From the NCBI GenBank assembly GCA_033239525.1, contig BSYO01000004.1:5991701-6055700 (forward strand): DNA of 64,000 nucleotides, in the 5' to 3' direction. This stretch comes from Nepenthes gracilis. Lineage: Eukaryota; Streptophyta; Magnoliopsida; Caryophyllales; Nepenthaceae. A model generated the notes under the pieces. It was not told the DNA's origin and did no database searches. It saw only the letters and a list, made by a program, of their open reading frames with translations. This document shows positions 37,924-50,600 of the stretch, piece by piece; positions within the stretch are counted from its first letter, which is position 1, and the number at the start of each line of letters is the position of its first letter. The position numbers were made by a program, and so were the translations under genes.

Positions 37924-40900
37924 ATGGCAACGCAGCAGAGGGGATTTTGTTTGACTAGTTCGATTCTTGTAATATTTGCTCTCTCCGCCGTCGCGATTGT
38001 TTATTCTCAGTCGACCGTCGAGACATTGCCTGGATTTTCCGGCGAGCTTCCATTCAAGCTTGAAACAGGGTTAGTTGATCAGCTCTCTCTTTCTTTCTGT
38101 CTGTGTGTGTGTGTTGGTAATGGACTTGATCGCTGGGTATTGGTGTTAATGTGGAACGTAGATACATTGGAGTTGGTGAGTTAGACGAGATTCAGCTGTT
38201 TTACTACTTCATCGAGTCGGAGAGGGAACCTGTTACGGATCCTCTCATGCTGTGGCTCGCCGGTGGTCCTGGCTGCTCTGGATTGTCCTCCATTCTTTTT
38301 GAAATCGGTACTTCTAACTCCTTGGTTGCATGCTGCAGTAATCTTCCTCCAATCATGCACACATTGACCATTTTCTGCAAAATAATCATCCAGAAAAAGG
38401 AATATAGTTGTCCAATGCATAATAACATTTCCAGAAAAATCATTCTGTTGATTTATATTTTATCCTGATTTTAAGAGGTTTAAACGTACAAATGGTCAAT
38501 TTGGTTCTTTACTACACAATTTTTTGAATGCATTCATTCTTTACGATTGACTTAATGCATTTAAGTTGGGAAAATTTTAAGTTGAATTTTATTACCAAAC
38601 AAGATTGTTGAGTTCTTGAGATTGCAACTTTAATTTCCCCTACAAAATTATATAGCAAAAGAAATAACTAATATAAGTTCATGACGGTTTAATATAACGT
38701 TATGCATACTGCCATTTTATTATTTGACTTAATATAATGACTTCTCTATAATTTTGTGAAACTTACCTTAATTTGAATTGCTGACTTATATGCTAACTGT
38801 TTATATTTTTAATAAGTCAATATAGTTTTTTTTCAAGTTGATCTAAAACTATTTCTTAACATTAAATATCTCATTATCACACATTATATTTTAAAAGAAT
38901 AAATTTGTTGAACACCCACTTAAAAATAGTACAAAATTAGACATATTGAGTTTAGGAGGGTTGACCCCTATGAGAGAGAGGTCAACTTTATCTCTCTTTT
39001 TGTCAGTTATTCAATTTTAATTATAAGACTAACGATTTCTTAAAAAATTTAAAAATTTTAACCATTCAATCAAAATTGAACAACTAATAAAAAAATAAAT
39101 AATTTTACCACTCTTCAAGAGGAGTTGGCTCCCCTAGTCCTTATTTGGGCAAACCTTTAATCTTTCTGGGGATTTTGTTTTACGCACGGGCAAAGTAATG
39201 ACTGTCGGTTTGTATGATCAAATGAAATTGACCGTTTATATTAGTTATAATTTTTATAAATTTATAATATAAATAAATTTGGACTGTCAATTTTATCCAA
39301 TCATGTAAATTAATTATCCAAATCTACAAAATAAGATCATATTTAACTCGTACGCACAACAGGATCCCTAGCCTCAACCTTTGATAGCGTCTTTTTCCTT
39401 CAAAGAATAAACTATTTGCCATTTTGCAGCATTGTTGAGGACTTTTTAGGAATTTTACATTTTATAATTCCATTGGTGTACTATCTTGTGTTTCTATAGT
39501 TTTGTTTTAAAACATCTAAAATATTGTTCAACTTTCAGCTTCCAGTCTTCCACCCATTTTTCTTGCGAGTAAGACCAATGAGAATTGCAGTTATGATTTA
39601 GGTAATTAAATCATAAATTTTTTTTATCTGGCAAAAGTTGAAATTATAAACAAATCGATTTAATTGACTTGGTCATACTGGTTAATTGGTTTTAAGGATT
39701 ATAATATTGAAACTTAAATTATAGATATATAACATTAAATTTATAATAATAATACACATATTAATATATTAACTATAAATTACAATTTTAAACAATAAAC
39801 ATGAAATTATAAAACTTATTTTTTCATTTATGATGTTTTATGAATCCTCATTTATTTATCATCGTTATTAATAATATTATACTTATTTTATCAAATAAGA
39901 TATTTTTATAAATAATAAAAATACGTATCAATTATTATTTTTTAAATATATATCCTTAGTTTAAAAATCACTAATTTAAAATTTTATAATTTAAAAAATG
40001 AATTAAATTCCCCCCCCCCAAAAAAAAGTGAAATTCCAGCCCAAACTTGAACCTAACCGTTGGAATAATTTTATAAAATAATTGAGTCAAAATAATTATT
40101 AAATAAATTTTATAGGGTTTATTACAAAAATTACTACAATTATAAATTAATATATTAGCACCACATTTATTAAGAATTGAAAAGGGAAAAAGAGAACACT
40201 GTATAAATGTTCCAATGCAAGGAAGAATTTAAGGATACGAGCCGCAGCCCATACAACTTGTACGCAGCCGTCAGATGGAAAAATCTGACAGCTGATTTAT
40301 ATATATATTAAAATAATAATTTAATATTATTTTTTTTGTTTTGATATTTTTTTGGTATTTAATTTTAAAAATAAAACGATTTATTTTTTTAAAAAAAAAT
40401 TTCTTACTTTTTTTTAAATAATTTGGCCGTCGAATTTCCTATCCGACGGCCAAATTGGCGTCGTACGGGCTGCGACGCGCTTCCCACGTCGCAGCCCCCC
40501 GATCTGAATTTAAGACATATGTGATCCCTTCTCACCAGTATTGTACTTGCTATAATATATCAGTGCTCGTTTTTCATTCTTAAAATGTAAAAAGAATATA
40601 ATTTATAATTTTGCTATAAAGTTTTATAGATTTTTTAAAAAAATTTAAATTAATAATTTTTAGGATAACTATAAAAATCCGATTATCCTATTTTTTAAAT
40701 ATTTTTAATGAAAAAATCAGTTTATAATGTCACATTTTAATTTATTTTAAATTTAATATCAAATATATTGTTTATTTGATAATGATATGATATTTATTAT
40801 CTGGGGGATAATTTCGCCATGGCATTGATCACCCATATCCCTGGCTTGTATACAGCTAGCGGTGCCTCTTTTATCTTCCATTCCTTAACCTAAGCCTAAG

Positions 40901-43900
40901 AGATGTGGAGGAAAGAAATAATAATACAAAGAGAATAATGTTTAAGTTATTAATTGTTATGAAGGAATGCATAATAGTTATTTTTGCATTTTAGATATAT
41001 CGGGTGGGTGGGTTCTTATATATTGTGATTTTAATTTTGTTTCCTGCAACATTTTAGGTCCTCTCAAAATTGATGTAGAAGCTTGGAATGGGAGCCTACC
41101 CCCCCTTTTGCTCAACCCGTACTCATGGACGAAGGTCGCCAACATATTGTTTATAGACCAACCCGTCGGCACCGGATTCTCGTACGCAATAAGCCAAAGC
41201 GCCTACAATACTTCAGACACATTATCTGTCGATCAAGTTTATACTTTCCTGAGGAAGGTAAGTGAAAAAAATTTACAACTTCATAGCCCGATGTGGTTGA
41301 TTCTAAGCTTTAATCGTCATGAATGGTGAGTGATGTTAGCGAAAAGAGGGGGAAAACATAGCAAGAGGATGAAACATAAATGGAGACTGAAATGTTATCT
41401 GAATTATGATGCAGTGGATCGCATATCACCCACGCTTTATCTCCAATCCTCTCTACATTGGGGGTAATTCGTACTCGGGAATCACGGTTCCGATCCTTGT
41501 TCAGAAGATATTAGACGGTAAGTTTCTGAATTTCGGAGGATTTATATACTAGGGTTTAGGCTTTTTAAATTAGTATACTAGGTTTTTTTTAAAAAAAAAT
41601 TTCTAGCATCTTTTCGTATAGTTAGTTCAATTTCGATGATCTTTCAATCTCCATGATTTGATTCTTTCCGTGCTACCATACAACTCCAAATAATGTCAAT
41701 TTGGAATGAAATATAACCTTTTATAAATCAGGACAAAAAATATTAGCTGATAATAAAATTTTAAAAAATAAAAGTTGTGCATAAAATGGGAAATAATAGA
41801 TTTGGCATAGTTTCCTTGTTTTTTAAATCCTGCAAATTTTGTGCTACCAAATGTGAAATCGGTCAATCAAAGAATCTGCCAAACCCTACTTTTACTAATA
41901 AAAAACCCTACTTTAGGTGATGGTGTTTCTTTGTGTATCACTCACGAACCATTAGCCACTATTTTAAATTTTGATGGCCTCCACGCCTTTCTATCCTACT
42001 CTCTAGTACAGCCTAATAGACCAAGAAAAGCCTGGCCTCTCAGATTTAAATGGTTCAAGACAGCATTGCTGTTTGGGTTTTGTTTGATGAACATTTAACT
42101 TGTTTCCACTTACAAAAAATTTACCATCAATGAAATCCCATGATGTGATCAAACATTATTTTCTTTAGCCTTCGTGTCTGTAATTTCAAAACCAAGTCTC
42201 GTGCTAATGGCTGCCAACTGAATATTCAATTTTATTTTATTTTGCAGGTCTTGAAGACAAACTTCAGCCAGAATTCAACCTACAGGTACACGATCTATAT
42301 AATCTTTTGGCGGATATGGTTTTTGTTTCATTTCTTTATTCATGCCTTCAAATCATCTTTTCCGTAGTTGGAGAGGCTGGCCAGAAAGGGAAGTTTTTCA
42401 ACATGTCCTGGAGTTCAACTGTATTCTGATTCATCCATATTATTTTCAGTTATACTAAGTTGCAGTAGTTTCATATTCCTTTCAGGGTTACGTTCTCGGA
42501 AATCCACTGACCGATTATTACATTGACGAAAATTCAAGAATCCCATTTGTGCATCGGGTTTCACTCATATCAGATGGCCTCTATCAGGTGATTATGGCCA
42601 TTTCTGTCATTGCCTTGTCTTGTTTGGAATTCATATTCCATTTTTCATGTCCTTGTGCTCATATTAGAAAATCTAGGCTCATTTGGACTCACAGATTCAA
42701 AGAAAAAATGAAGGTGAGGGAATTTTTTTAACCAAATATAACTGTTTTTCCAGTGAGGAATATTAGTTGTAGAAACGGTTAAGTTTTCCATTTTGACTTG
42801 AAGGCTATAGGTTCATACCATGAAAACTGGCTCTTTACAATGGTGGGATAAAATTGCATTATGTACAACTTACCCTCCTTTCAATCTACAATGCCATAAG
42901 CCTCGTGTATTGACCCACTGCAGTCTGAATGGCAGAAAAATCCATAAGGACGGCATGCAGGTTAAACCAACTAAAAGGAATTTGATGCAGAAAAAAATGG
43001 ATTGACATGTTGTACATTTCCATCTCTGTGAACCATCTATATGTAGCCTCCCCCCATGTTATAAATGTACCTGAGCAAAATAGACCCGGGGACCTTGGCT
43101 TACTTTTCTCTCTGATAAAAAGTTACTATTCAATTGAAAAGGAGCACTTTGTCTTTCAGATAATGCCAAACATGGTTTTGTTGCCATGCCAGAAGTGGGA
43201 TGTTTCAATATAGGGTATGGCGATGAATGGAACCTCATCCATATCATAGGTAATGTTGCATGCATTTCAGTTTAGGAAATAAGAAATTTCAAGTGCTTTT
43301 TAGACTTGGTATTCCCTCTTATGAGTTGTAAGCTGCTTATGGAGTATCTAACTGGGAACATGTACACTCCCTTTTGTTCTTTGGAGTACATTGTTGATTT
43401 GCACGACTGCTTTTACCTCTGTTTTTTGGCGCTGATGTGACTAGCTATAACAGCACTGCACTGTCCCAGTATATTGAGCATTGCTACTCTTATTACTAAA
43501 CTCATTTCACATTTATCACAAACATAAACTTTGGAGCAACATGTGTAAAAGTCAAAGTAAAAAATGTTAAGTTTTCCAATTTAAAAATAGTAAATTAGAT
43601 AGAATATAAAATTTTCACTTTAAAAAAGTGAGCAAAATACTTTTTTAAAAATTTGTCTTCAATAAATATTTTTTGAAATGTACATTTGCGATACGTTTAT
43701 TTTTTTCATTGAAAAAGTTGAACCAGGGTTTTAAATGAGATATAGATGATTGTAAGAAAAGTATTTCTCATTCCTAACACTTTCTGAAGTGCAGAATGCG
43801 ACAGTGCATTGCAATGGTGACTATGTGAATCTTGATTTCAACAAATCACTCTGCATTACATCTATGCAAACGATCACGACGGTTAGAAATATTCACTCAT

Positions 43901-45598
43901 GCCATCTTATTTTTATCTTGTGCTCCCCCCCCCCCACCTCGGTGTGCTGTTCAGTTTTCATCTTATTAATGTACTCACCTAAATAATTCTAGTGGTTTCA
44001 ATTCTCAGTGTCTTCTGCAAATAAATCTGGTGCAAATCTTGGAACCTCAATGTGCCTTTTCATCGAAGAGGAGGAAGGAAATAGTATGGGATTTCAGAGT
44101 TGAAGAAGCAAAAGCCACCGAATTTCTCCTTTTGGCCACCAAACTAAGTCCACACTCTAAGCTCCCAGAGTTGCGATGCAGGGTAAGTCTGTAGACGTAC
44201 ACCCCTCTGTTCTTTTCTACCCTTTTCTTAAACAAAGTTTAATTAAGTTTCATGTTAAATAAATTTAATCACGATAAGTGCCAATATTATATTTATAGAG
44301 TTTTGGTTATATGCTTTCGCGTAAGTGGGCAAATGATGTTGGTGTCCGTGAAGCGCTTCATGTTCGACAGGTTTGTGAATTCCATAAATACCTAATCTCT
44401 GCATTAATTGAAACAATCTATTCTTATTTTTTCTCTTGTTAGCTTGTTCTTTTAATCTATTGAGAAACAATTAGTAACATGCTTTAGTGACGTAAATGAG
44501 CCAGGGGACAGTAAGTTCGTGGATGAGATGTGTCAAGTCCTTGCCATACTACACAAAGGATGTCTCAAGCACTATTGCTTATCACAGAAACTTGTCAACG
44601 ACAGGTCTCCGTGCCCTCATTTTTAGGTAATGCTTTAAAAATTCCTATTTCAGCCTGCTTTCCTTGCAATATTTGAACTTCTAATAACGTCTGAACTTAG
44701 TGAATTCAGAGTGCCATGATTTTTCAATCAAATCTTGTCAAAGCTTGCATCATTTCTAGGCAAAATTTCCTTTTTTATTTCCTTGTTGAATTTCTTGTAA
44801 TCCAAAATATAGGGTGCTTTGCTTTGAAAAACTCGGTTGGATGTGACGGCTTGTAAGTTAATCTGGTGAAACTGCATTGAACTTTTTTTGTGGCTAATTT
44901 TTTAGGTAATTGATTCTACTTAATTACCATAATCAAGTTTAATCTGGTGTTTAATGCACATCATGTTATATCCAATGACCATGTAATAATTCTGGTTCTC
45001 AACAGAAAATGTGTGATCATCTAGTCGGAAGTACTGTTTTTTCCCCCTACAATAGCATATGTATTCTCGTTTCTGTGTACAATTTCCGTTCTTATTTGCC
45101 CGGCTTATGTTCTGCAGTGGCGATCACGACATTTCTGTTCCCTACATTGGTACCCTAAAATGGATTAAATCGCTCGGGATTCCTGTTTCCGATCAGTGGA
45201 GGGCATGGTACATCGATGGTCAAGTGGCAGGGTATGTAAAACATAATTCACTTTCATTTTCTCTTAATTTTATTTTCTGGTTCATCCATTTCATAGCCCA
45301 CGTCCTCCTCTGCAAGAATCGCGTTCATCTAAATAAACTATTTCGATGCAGATATGCTATGAAGTTCATAAATGATGAATATCACTTGGCATACGCAACC
45401 CTAAAGGCAAGAATGAAACCTACTGTTTTTCTTGTTTTCAAAGATGAAGTAGTTGAAGCATGAGAATATTAACCGCAGAAGTTATTTTTTTGGTTTACAT
45501 TCGTAATTTTACAGGGATCGGGCAATGCTGCTCCGGAATACACACCCAATCCAGCACTCGCTATGATTGGCAGATTTTTTGCTTATTACCCTCTTTGA
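37924..45598 (+). CDS. Serine carboxypeptidase-like protein (SCPL, acyltransferase-type clade) lacking the catalytic His
   Basis: Exons: 37924-38069, 38162-38307, 41058-41257, 41415-41517, 42248-42285, 42486-42587, 43795-43881, 44009-44182, 44299-44370, 44505-44626, 45118-45231, 45352-45406 and 45515-45598. They total 1443 nt (480 residues), normal for the family. Residues 1-28 look like a signal peptide. Family marks in order: [10 protein letters not shown] (80-89, oxyanion region), [12 protein letters not shown] (130-141), GGNSYSG (nucleophile Ser183), [10 protein letters not shown], and SGDHD (Asp401). The last exon reads [10 protein letters not shown] where the family has K.(G/S)GHTAPEY, so position 457 is Asn instead of the catalytic His. 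Possible N-glycosylation sites are N108, N148 and N246. The PVGTGFSYA form and EIGPL block favour the plant clade that acylates phenolics using glucose esters, in the vacuole or secretory path. The last intron has a GC donor. Intron 2 is 2.75 kb and holds a MITE. Without His457 the protein is probably non-catalytic. Confidence 0.93.
40225..40514. mobile_element. Mutator-type MITE (40234-40505) with 9-bp target duplication
   Basis: GAATTTAAG at 40225-40233 is repeated exactly at 40506-40514. The 272-bp element between them has inverted ends built around 'gcagcccrtacrac' and a 'ccgtcrgat' block, and each end can also fold on itself ('ccgtcagat'/'atctgac', and 'ggccgtcg'/'cgacggcc'). A 9-bp duplication is the mark of Mutator-like transposition. 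The core is AT-rich and codes for nothing. It sits in intron 2 of the carboxypeptidase-like gene. Confidence 0.75.
42740..42930 (+). mobile_element. Au-type tRNA-derived SINE remnant in intron 6 of the SCPL gene
   Basis: A B-box-like AGGTTCATACC (42809-42819) is followed by 'atgaaaactggctctttaca', then 'ggtgggataaaa' and 'gcattatgtacaacttaccc'. This order matches the body of plant Au SINEs (GGAAACAGCCTCT, then GGGTAAG, then TGCGTACAA). The A box is poorly conserved and the ends are approximate. Confidence 0.5.
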
Positions 45599-46777
45599 TC
45601 AGGTCCCTTTCTCGTAGTTGTCTCGGGTTTCTTTTTGAAAAATAAAAGAAAAAGGAAATTGATGTGGTAGCATTGGGGACTTCTTACGTCCACTTTTCAT
45701 ACGAATTGCTCTGGAAAGGCGCGCTCGGTGAAATGTGGCATTGTTGTGACATTATTGTTGTATTCTTTTATGAACGAGGAGCCGTGATTATAATGTTTGA
45801 TGAGTGGGTGTATTTTGGTGATTTATTGGTTAGTTTATTTAGGGATCCGTGGCCAAGCTTTAAATTTTAATTTGGGCTTTGACATTTGGCAGAGACTCAA
45901 AATTGATTTTAGTTTTGCTTCAGCAAATATGGTAGGATCGAAATTGGTGAAGGCAAACTGCAAAATTTTACTGTCGAGTGTAGTAATTAATGACAATGCC
46001 AAGCAAATTAAAAAGTGTAAATTTTTATTAAAATATCTTATAAATTTTAAGGATGTTAGTTAGTACTCATTTGGATAGTATCCGTTTAAATTTGTAATAC
46101 AAGTTAAAGGCAGAAAGAAACCATTTATATTTGATAATAACAAAATTAACAGTATAAAAATTGTAGAGAGATGACAGATGAACAAAGGAGAATGCGTTTG
46201 AAAATTTACGCAAGTGATCCCAGAAAATAAAAGAAAATTAGTATATTTATAAGATTGATGAATGTTTATAATAGTTTTAACAAAATCAAATGTGATAGGG
46301 GGAATTATGCTTACAAGATAAGGAAAATCTGATCCCCCTAAGTTTATTTACTTTTATTGATATGTATAATTATTTTTGTATTACATGTGTATTAATAAAA
46401 TAATTATAATTATTTTCGTATTACCTTTATTGATATGTATTGATATCCCCTAAGTTTATTTACTTTTGGTATTACATTTGTATTAATGTATTGATATGTA
46501 TAATTACATATGTATAATTGATATGTGTATTAATATTTTGGTAAATTTGACTAATTTTTTTTTTTACATAACATAAAATAATACTAAAATAAAAATTAAA
46601 AAATAATTTAGGAATATACGAAAAGTTAAAAATAATGTTGGTATTTTTTTATAATTATCGGTATATAAGGAATAAAATTAGACCACATAAAACTTAGCTT
46701 GATTGCCAGCCAGTCATCCTGTAATTTGCCTTGGCTTCGAAGAGCCAAGAGTCGCAAAGCGCAGAGCCAAGGGAAAA
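45599..46777. other. 3' flank of SCPL gene and upstream region of the next gene
   Basis: No gene is seen. 45599-46080 probably contains the SCPL 3' untranslated region. 46280-46560 has imperfect repeats of 'tattgatatgtataatta'. The promoter of the 46778 gene should lie in the last 300 bases, but no clear TATA box stands out. Confidence 0.4.
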
Positions 46778-47339
46778 ATGGAGGCGTGCAATTTCCACAC
46801 ACCAATAACGAGGAGAGCACTGCTCTTATCTCCTCCTCCTTTATTGGCGGCCGCTACTCAAACTCAGCCCAACGACACCAGGACTCAGCTTCTTCAAAGT
46901 ATTAAATCACAAATCATCATCATTATTATCATTATTTAATTCCATGCTCTTTTAATTTTATCCTTTTCTTAAAGATTTTAATCTGTATGAAATGATTTTA
47001 ATATCAGAGTACTTGAAGAAATCGGAGGAAAACAAGGCCAAGAACGACAAGGAGGTAAACTTGCTCGATCGCTGATTTCTTGATGTAGTATTAGAGATTT
47101 GTCTGTTTTATGGTCTTAATTATGTATTGGCTTAATTGATGACCCGTGTCATTGGATGTTGTGCTCTGTGCATCTGGTTCAAATGGATTAATAATTAATG
47201 AATGTAGAGATTGGATAGTTACTACAAGCGCAACTACAAAGACTACTTTGGTTTTGTGGAAGGATCACTCAGAGGAAAGAAAGATCAGTTGACTGAATCA
47301 GAAAAGGGAATTCTCGATTGGCTTCAGAAGAATCAATAG
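46778..47339 (+). CDS. Small, probably plastid-targeted protein, 99 residues
   Basis: Exons 46778-46898, 47008-47054 and 47208-47339 (300 nt including stop) join in phase with GT-AG introns. Residues 1-38 (MEACNFHTPITRRALLLSPP and on) are rich in Ser/Thr/Pro/Ala with few acids, like a chloroplast transit peptide. The mature part is highly charged: YLKKSEENKAKNDKERLDSY, YKRNYKDYFGFVEGSLRGKK, then QLTESEKGILDWLQKNQ. It has no membrane segment. The clean splice phases and conserved-looking C-terminal half make it a convincing gene. It recalls short plant proteins loosely annotated as photosystem I subunit N-like, but I cannot confirm that, so the function is left open. Confidence 0.78.
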
Positions 47340-47610
47340 GAAAACTTATCGTCTGTTTATTTTTATTGAAATTCGTGTGTATATAAATGTTCTATTCTAT
47401 TTGCTGATTTGTATGTGACATGTTGGTAATGGAGTTGAAAGGAAAAATTTAAACCTTCCAAATCATCCAAACCGAGTCAAATTAGACTATCCAATGCGTG
47501 GTTTTGTTGCAATTTGATATTTTATTCAAATTATATTTCGGTTTGGTTATAGTTTAAGAGTTTAAATTGAACTAAATCAAATTAAATTGCACACAAACAC
47601 ATACATATAA

Positions 47611-47618
<8 letters not shown>

Positions 47619-47670
<52 letters not shown>
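47619..47670. repeat. (AT)n microsatellite
   Basis: An uninterrupted AT run of about 52 bases downstream of the small plastid-protein gene. Confidence 0.95.
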
Positions 47671-47673
<3 letters not shown>

Positions 47674-50600
47674 ATATTGTAAATAAAAACATCTTACTCA
47701 TATTTATTTCTATTATACTTTTTGAAATATTTGAAGATCTTTAACCACAATTCATTTAGACTCTTTATAAATAATGGAAGTAAAGAATGTATAAATGCAT
47801 AATATACAAAGTATATTCTCTTCTAAAAGTAAAAATAAATAAATAATTATAGTAAAACATAATTAATACCAAAATAAATCTGAGATAATAATGAATAATA
47901 ACATAAAAATTTTAATAACGAATAAAAACCTCAAAATTAATTAGTTTTCCAGTGAAACTCATTGGATTCTCTATTTAGTAAAAGTAATATAATATAAAAG
48001 TTAATTTATAATTCAAGTAATATAGACATACTTAACCTTAGTTAATATTCTCTTAATTGGTGACCTTACTAAGAGATTTGATGATATTGTTCCTAGGAGC
48101 AAAACATGATAGCTTCTAGTTATCTTATCAGATTTTCTTTACTTGTTTGTAAATCTTTGAGGTTAATTGATGATGTGGGACAAAATTTAAGTGTTGGACC
48201 AAAGTGACTTAAGCTCGAGTAATGTTTGATCCACATATGAGCGCATTTATTGACAAAATAAGCTTGCATGATATGCTCTCGAATAGTACTCATGCATATT
48301 TAGATGAAAAGTGTTGATTCCTGACATACGCCTACTAGATGTTCATGCACAGTATAAAAATTATCTTTGAGGCTAACTAGAACACGTATGTCATTTGGTT
48401 ATGAATAGGCCGTTGAATAGATTTTAGCTTATTTCTTACCAAATTTTGAGAGAAACAAGAAAAATATGATGAAAAAAGCAAGGAAAAAAGAAGAAGAAGA
48501 AAATAAATTTGAGAATAATTCAAACCAACTTTTGTTAATTTAAGTAATGATAAGTATATTTAATTTCTTTTCTTAATTTATTATTAATCTTTTCAAAAAT
48601 CTATTAGTATTTCGTGTCCAAACACTCATGTACGTGATCATTTTTATATTTTATATGATTTTAATTTGCATACGTGTTAATCAAACCACATGTCACAGAA
48701 TTGTAAAAAGCTCATCATTTAAAGTTATGTAAACCATGTTAAATTTATGGTATTTCAATATATATATTCTTGCATATGAATAATTTGATACTTATACTTT
48801 TGCATGTCATTGTTTTCCATACAAATGTTTTTACATGTCACTTATTTGCTTGAAAATGTGATGAAAACTCTCCCCTAGCTTTGATTAAAGTGATTTGTTC
48901 TCCAATTTAAAAAATATATATTTATATTTATATTTTGGTATAATTTTTTTAATTTTTACTTAATGAGGACTATTATAGAATTTTGACAAAATATATTCAG
49001 AAATATTATAATATATTATTTTATAAATTAAAAGTTAAACTTAACATCCACATGTTTAAAAAATAATATTTGATTTAAATTATAGGAAATAATATGAAGT
49101 TTGCTTACGCAAGTGATGCGTTTGAGGATTCAGATTGTAATACAGATTAGAGAGCCAAGTTGTATTCGTCAGGCTTGTAACAAGTTCGATTTCTGTATAT
49201 CTTTTATTTGAATCTTGTGCAACACAAAATACAGTCAATGGATTCAGCGGGACTTATTCCCTAATATATTTTTCAACGCTCAAGTTAATATCCTTTTTTA
49301 AAAAGATAAAAAAAAGAGGATGTAAATTCAAGTGTTCATAAAAATTTTCTTATTTGGGGGTTTGCGCTTTTTCTAAAAGAGTTTTAATTAGAAAGAGTGT
49401 GTGTGTATGTTCTAAGCATCTTTGAATTGCCTTTTAATTTGTTTAAGTGTCGATCCCTTTTCTTGTTAGAAAAGAGAGACTTTTATATAAGTTAGGGGAC
49501 GGTTGACTTCTCCTGTCAACCGTCCAGGAAACAATCGAGCAGATAGAATTGAGCTCAACAGGCGGTTCCAACCAACGTCCGAAACTATTACTTCAAGATA
49601 AGAAAGAGAAACTGTCTCGGCCATTTGGCGTTAGTTTCGTTTTTTTTCAAGGAGCGAACCGCTTTGATAAAACCGTTGGACGCGTTCGTCGAATTGGGCA
49701 GTGTGGGTCGTTTGGGCTTCCATACTTTATGGGACGAATCCTGGGTGAAATTTTACTCTTAGGACATTGGTAACAATACCCATCATCATAAATCATGAAT
49801 AACGGTGTATGGTTTTGAGCTATATAAAAATAATTATAACCCAAATTTTAATATTCAACCATTATTTGTGACACCGTTATCGATCCTTGATTTTTATTCG
49901 TTTGGAAAATTCTCATTGTTTATATAATTTTATATGTTTGGATGATTTTAATATATTTGATATTATTATTCATTCTCGTTTTTTGAAGATTTTATAATTA
50001 TAAATGAATTCATATATTTAGCCTGATTTTGATGTTTGTACAGTTTTTGGCATGCTCAATATTCAGATATTTGTATATAGTTTTTACATACTTTATCCAA
50101 ATTTAAATATTGTTTGGTATTTTAAATTTTGATCGTGACTATTGTCTTCTACATGTTTCGTTTGATATATTTATATATACAAATTTATACACATTTTTTT
50201 AATTGTTAGACATACTCTTGCCACTAGTTAGCTAACCTTTTAAATTAGTCAGTTCAAATATATTTACATGAATTTTGGATAGCAGGAAAACTTTTGAGAG
50301 AATAAATTTTAGGATGTTTTAAATATTTAAATATATGTTAGTTATTCAGACTAACATTTATTAATTAGATTTTGATTTTTGTATGTATATGACCATTTGC
50401 TTAGGATATGCTTTTAATTTCAATACAATATTAAAATTTATTAGTAGATACTCTGATTTTGATTTGAAATATTTTTTTCTTACCATTGTTTTAAGTTGAG
50501 TCACTAATAAATATTTTGAAACTCCTTTTAGATATGATTTTTAAATCTTATATATATATATTTAATCATTATTTGAACCGTTCAATGAAATTTATTACAA

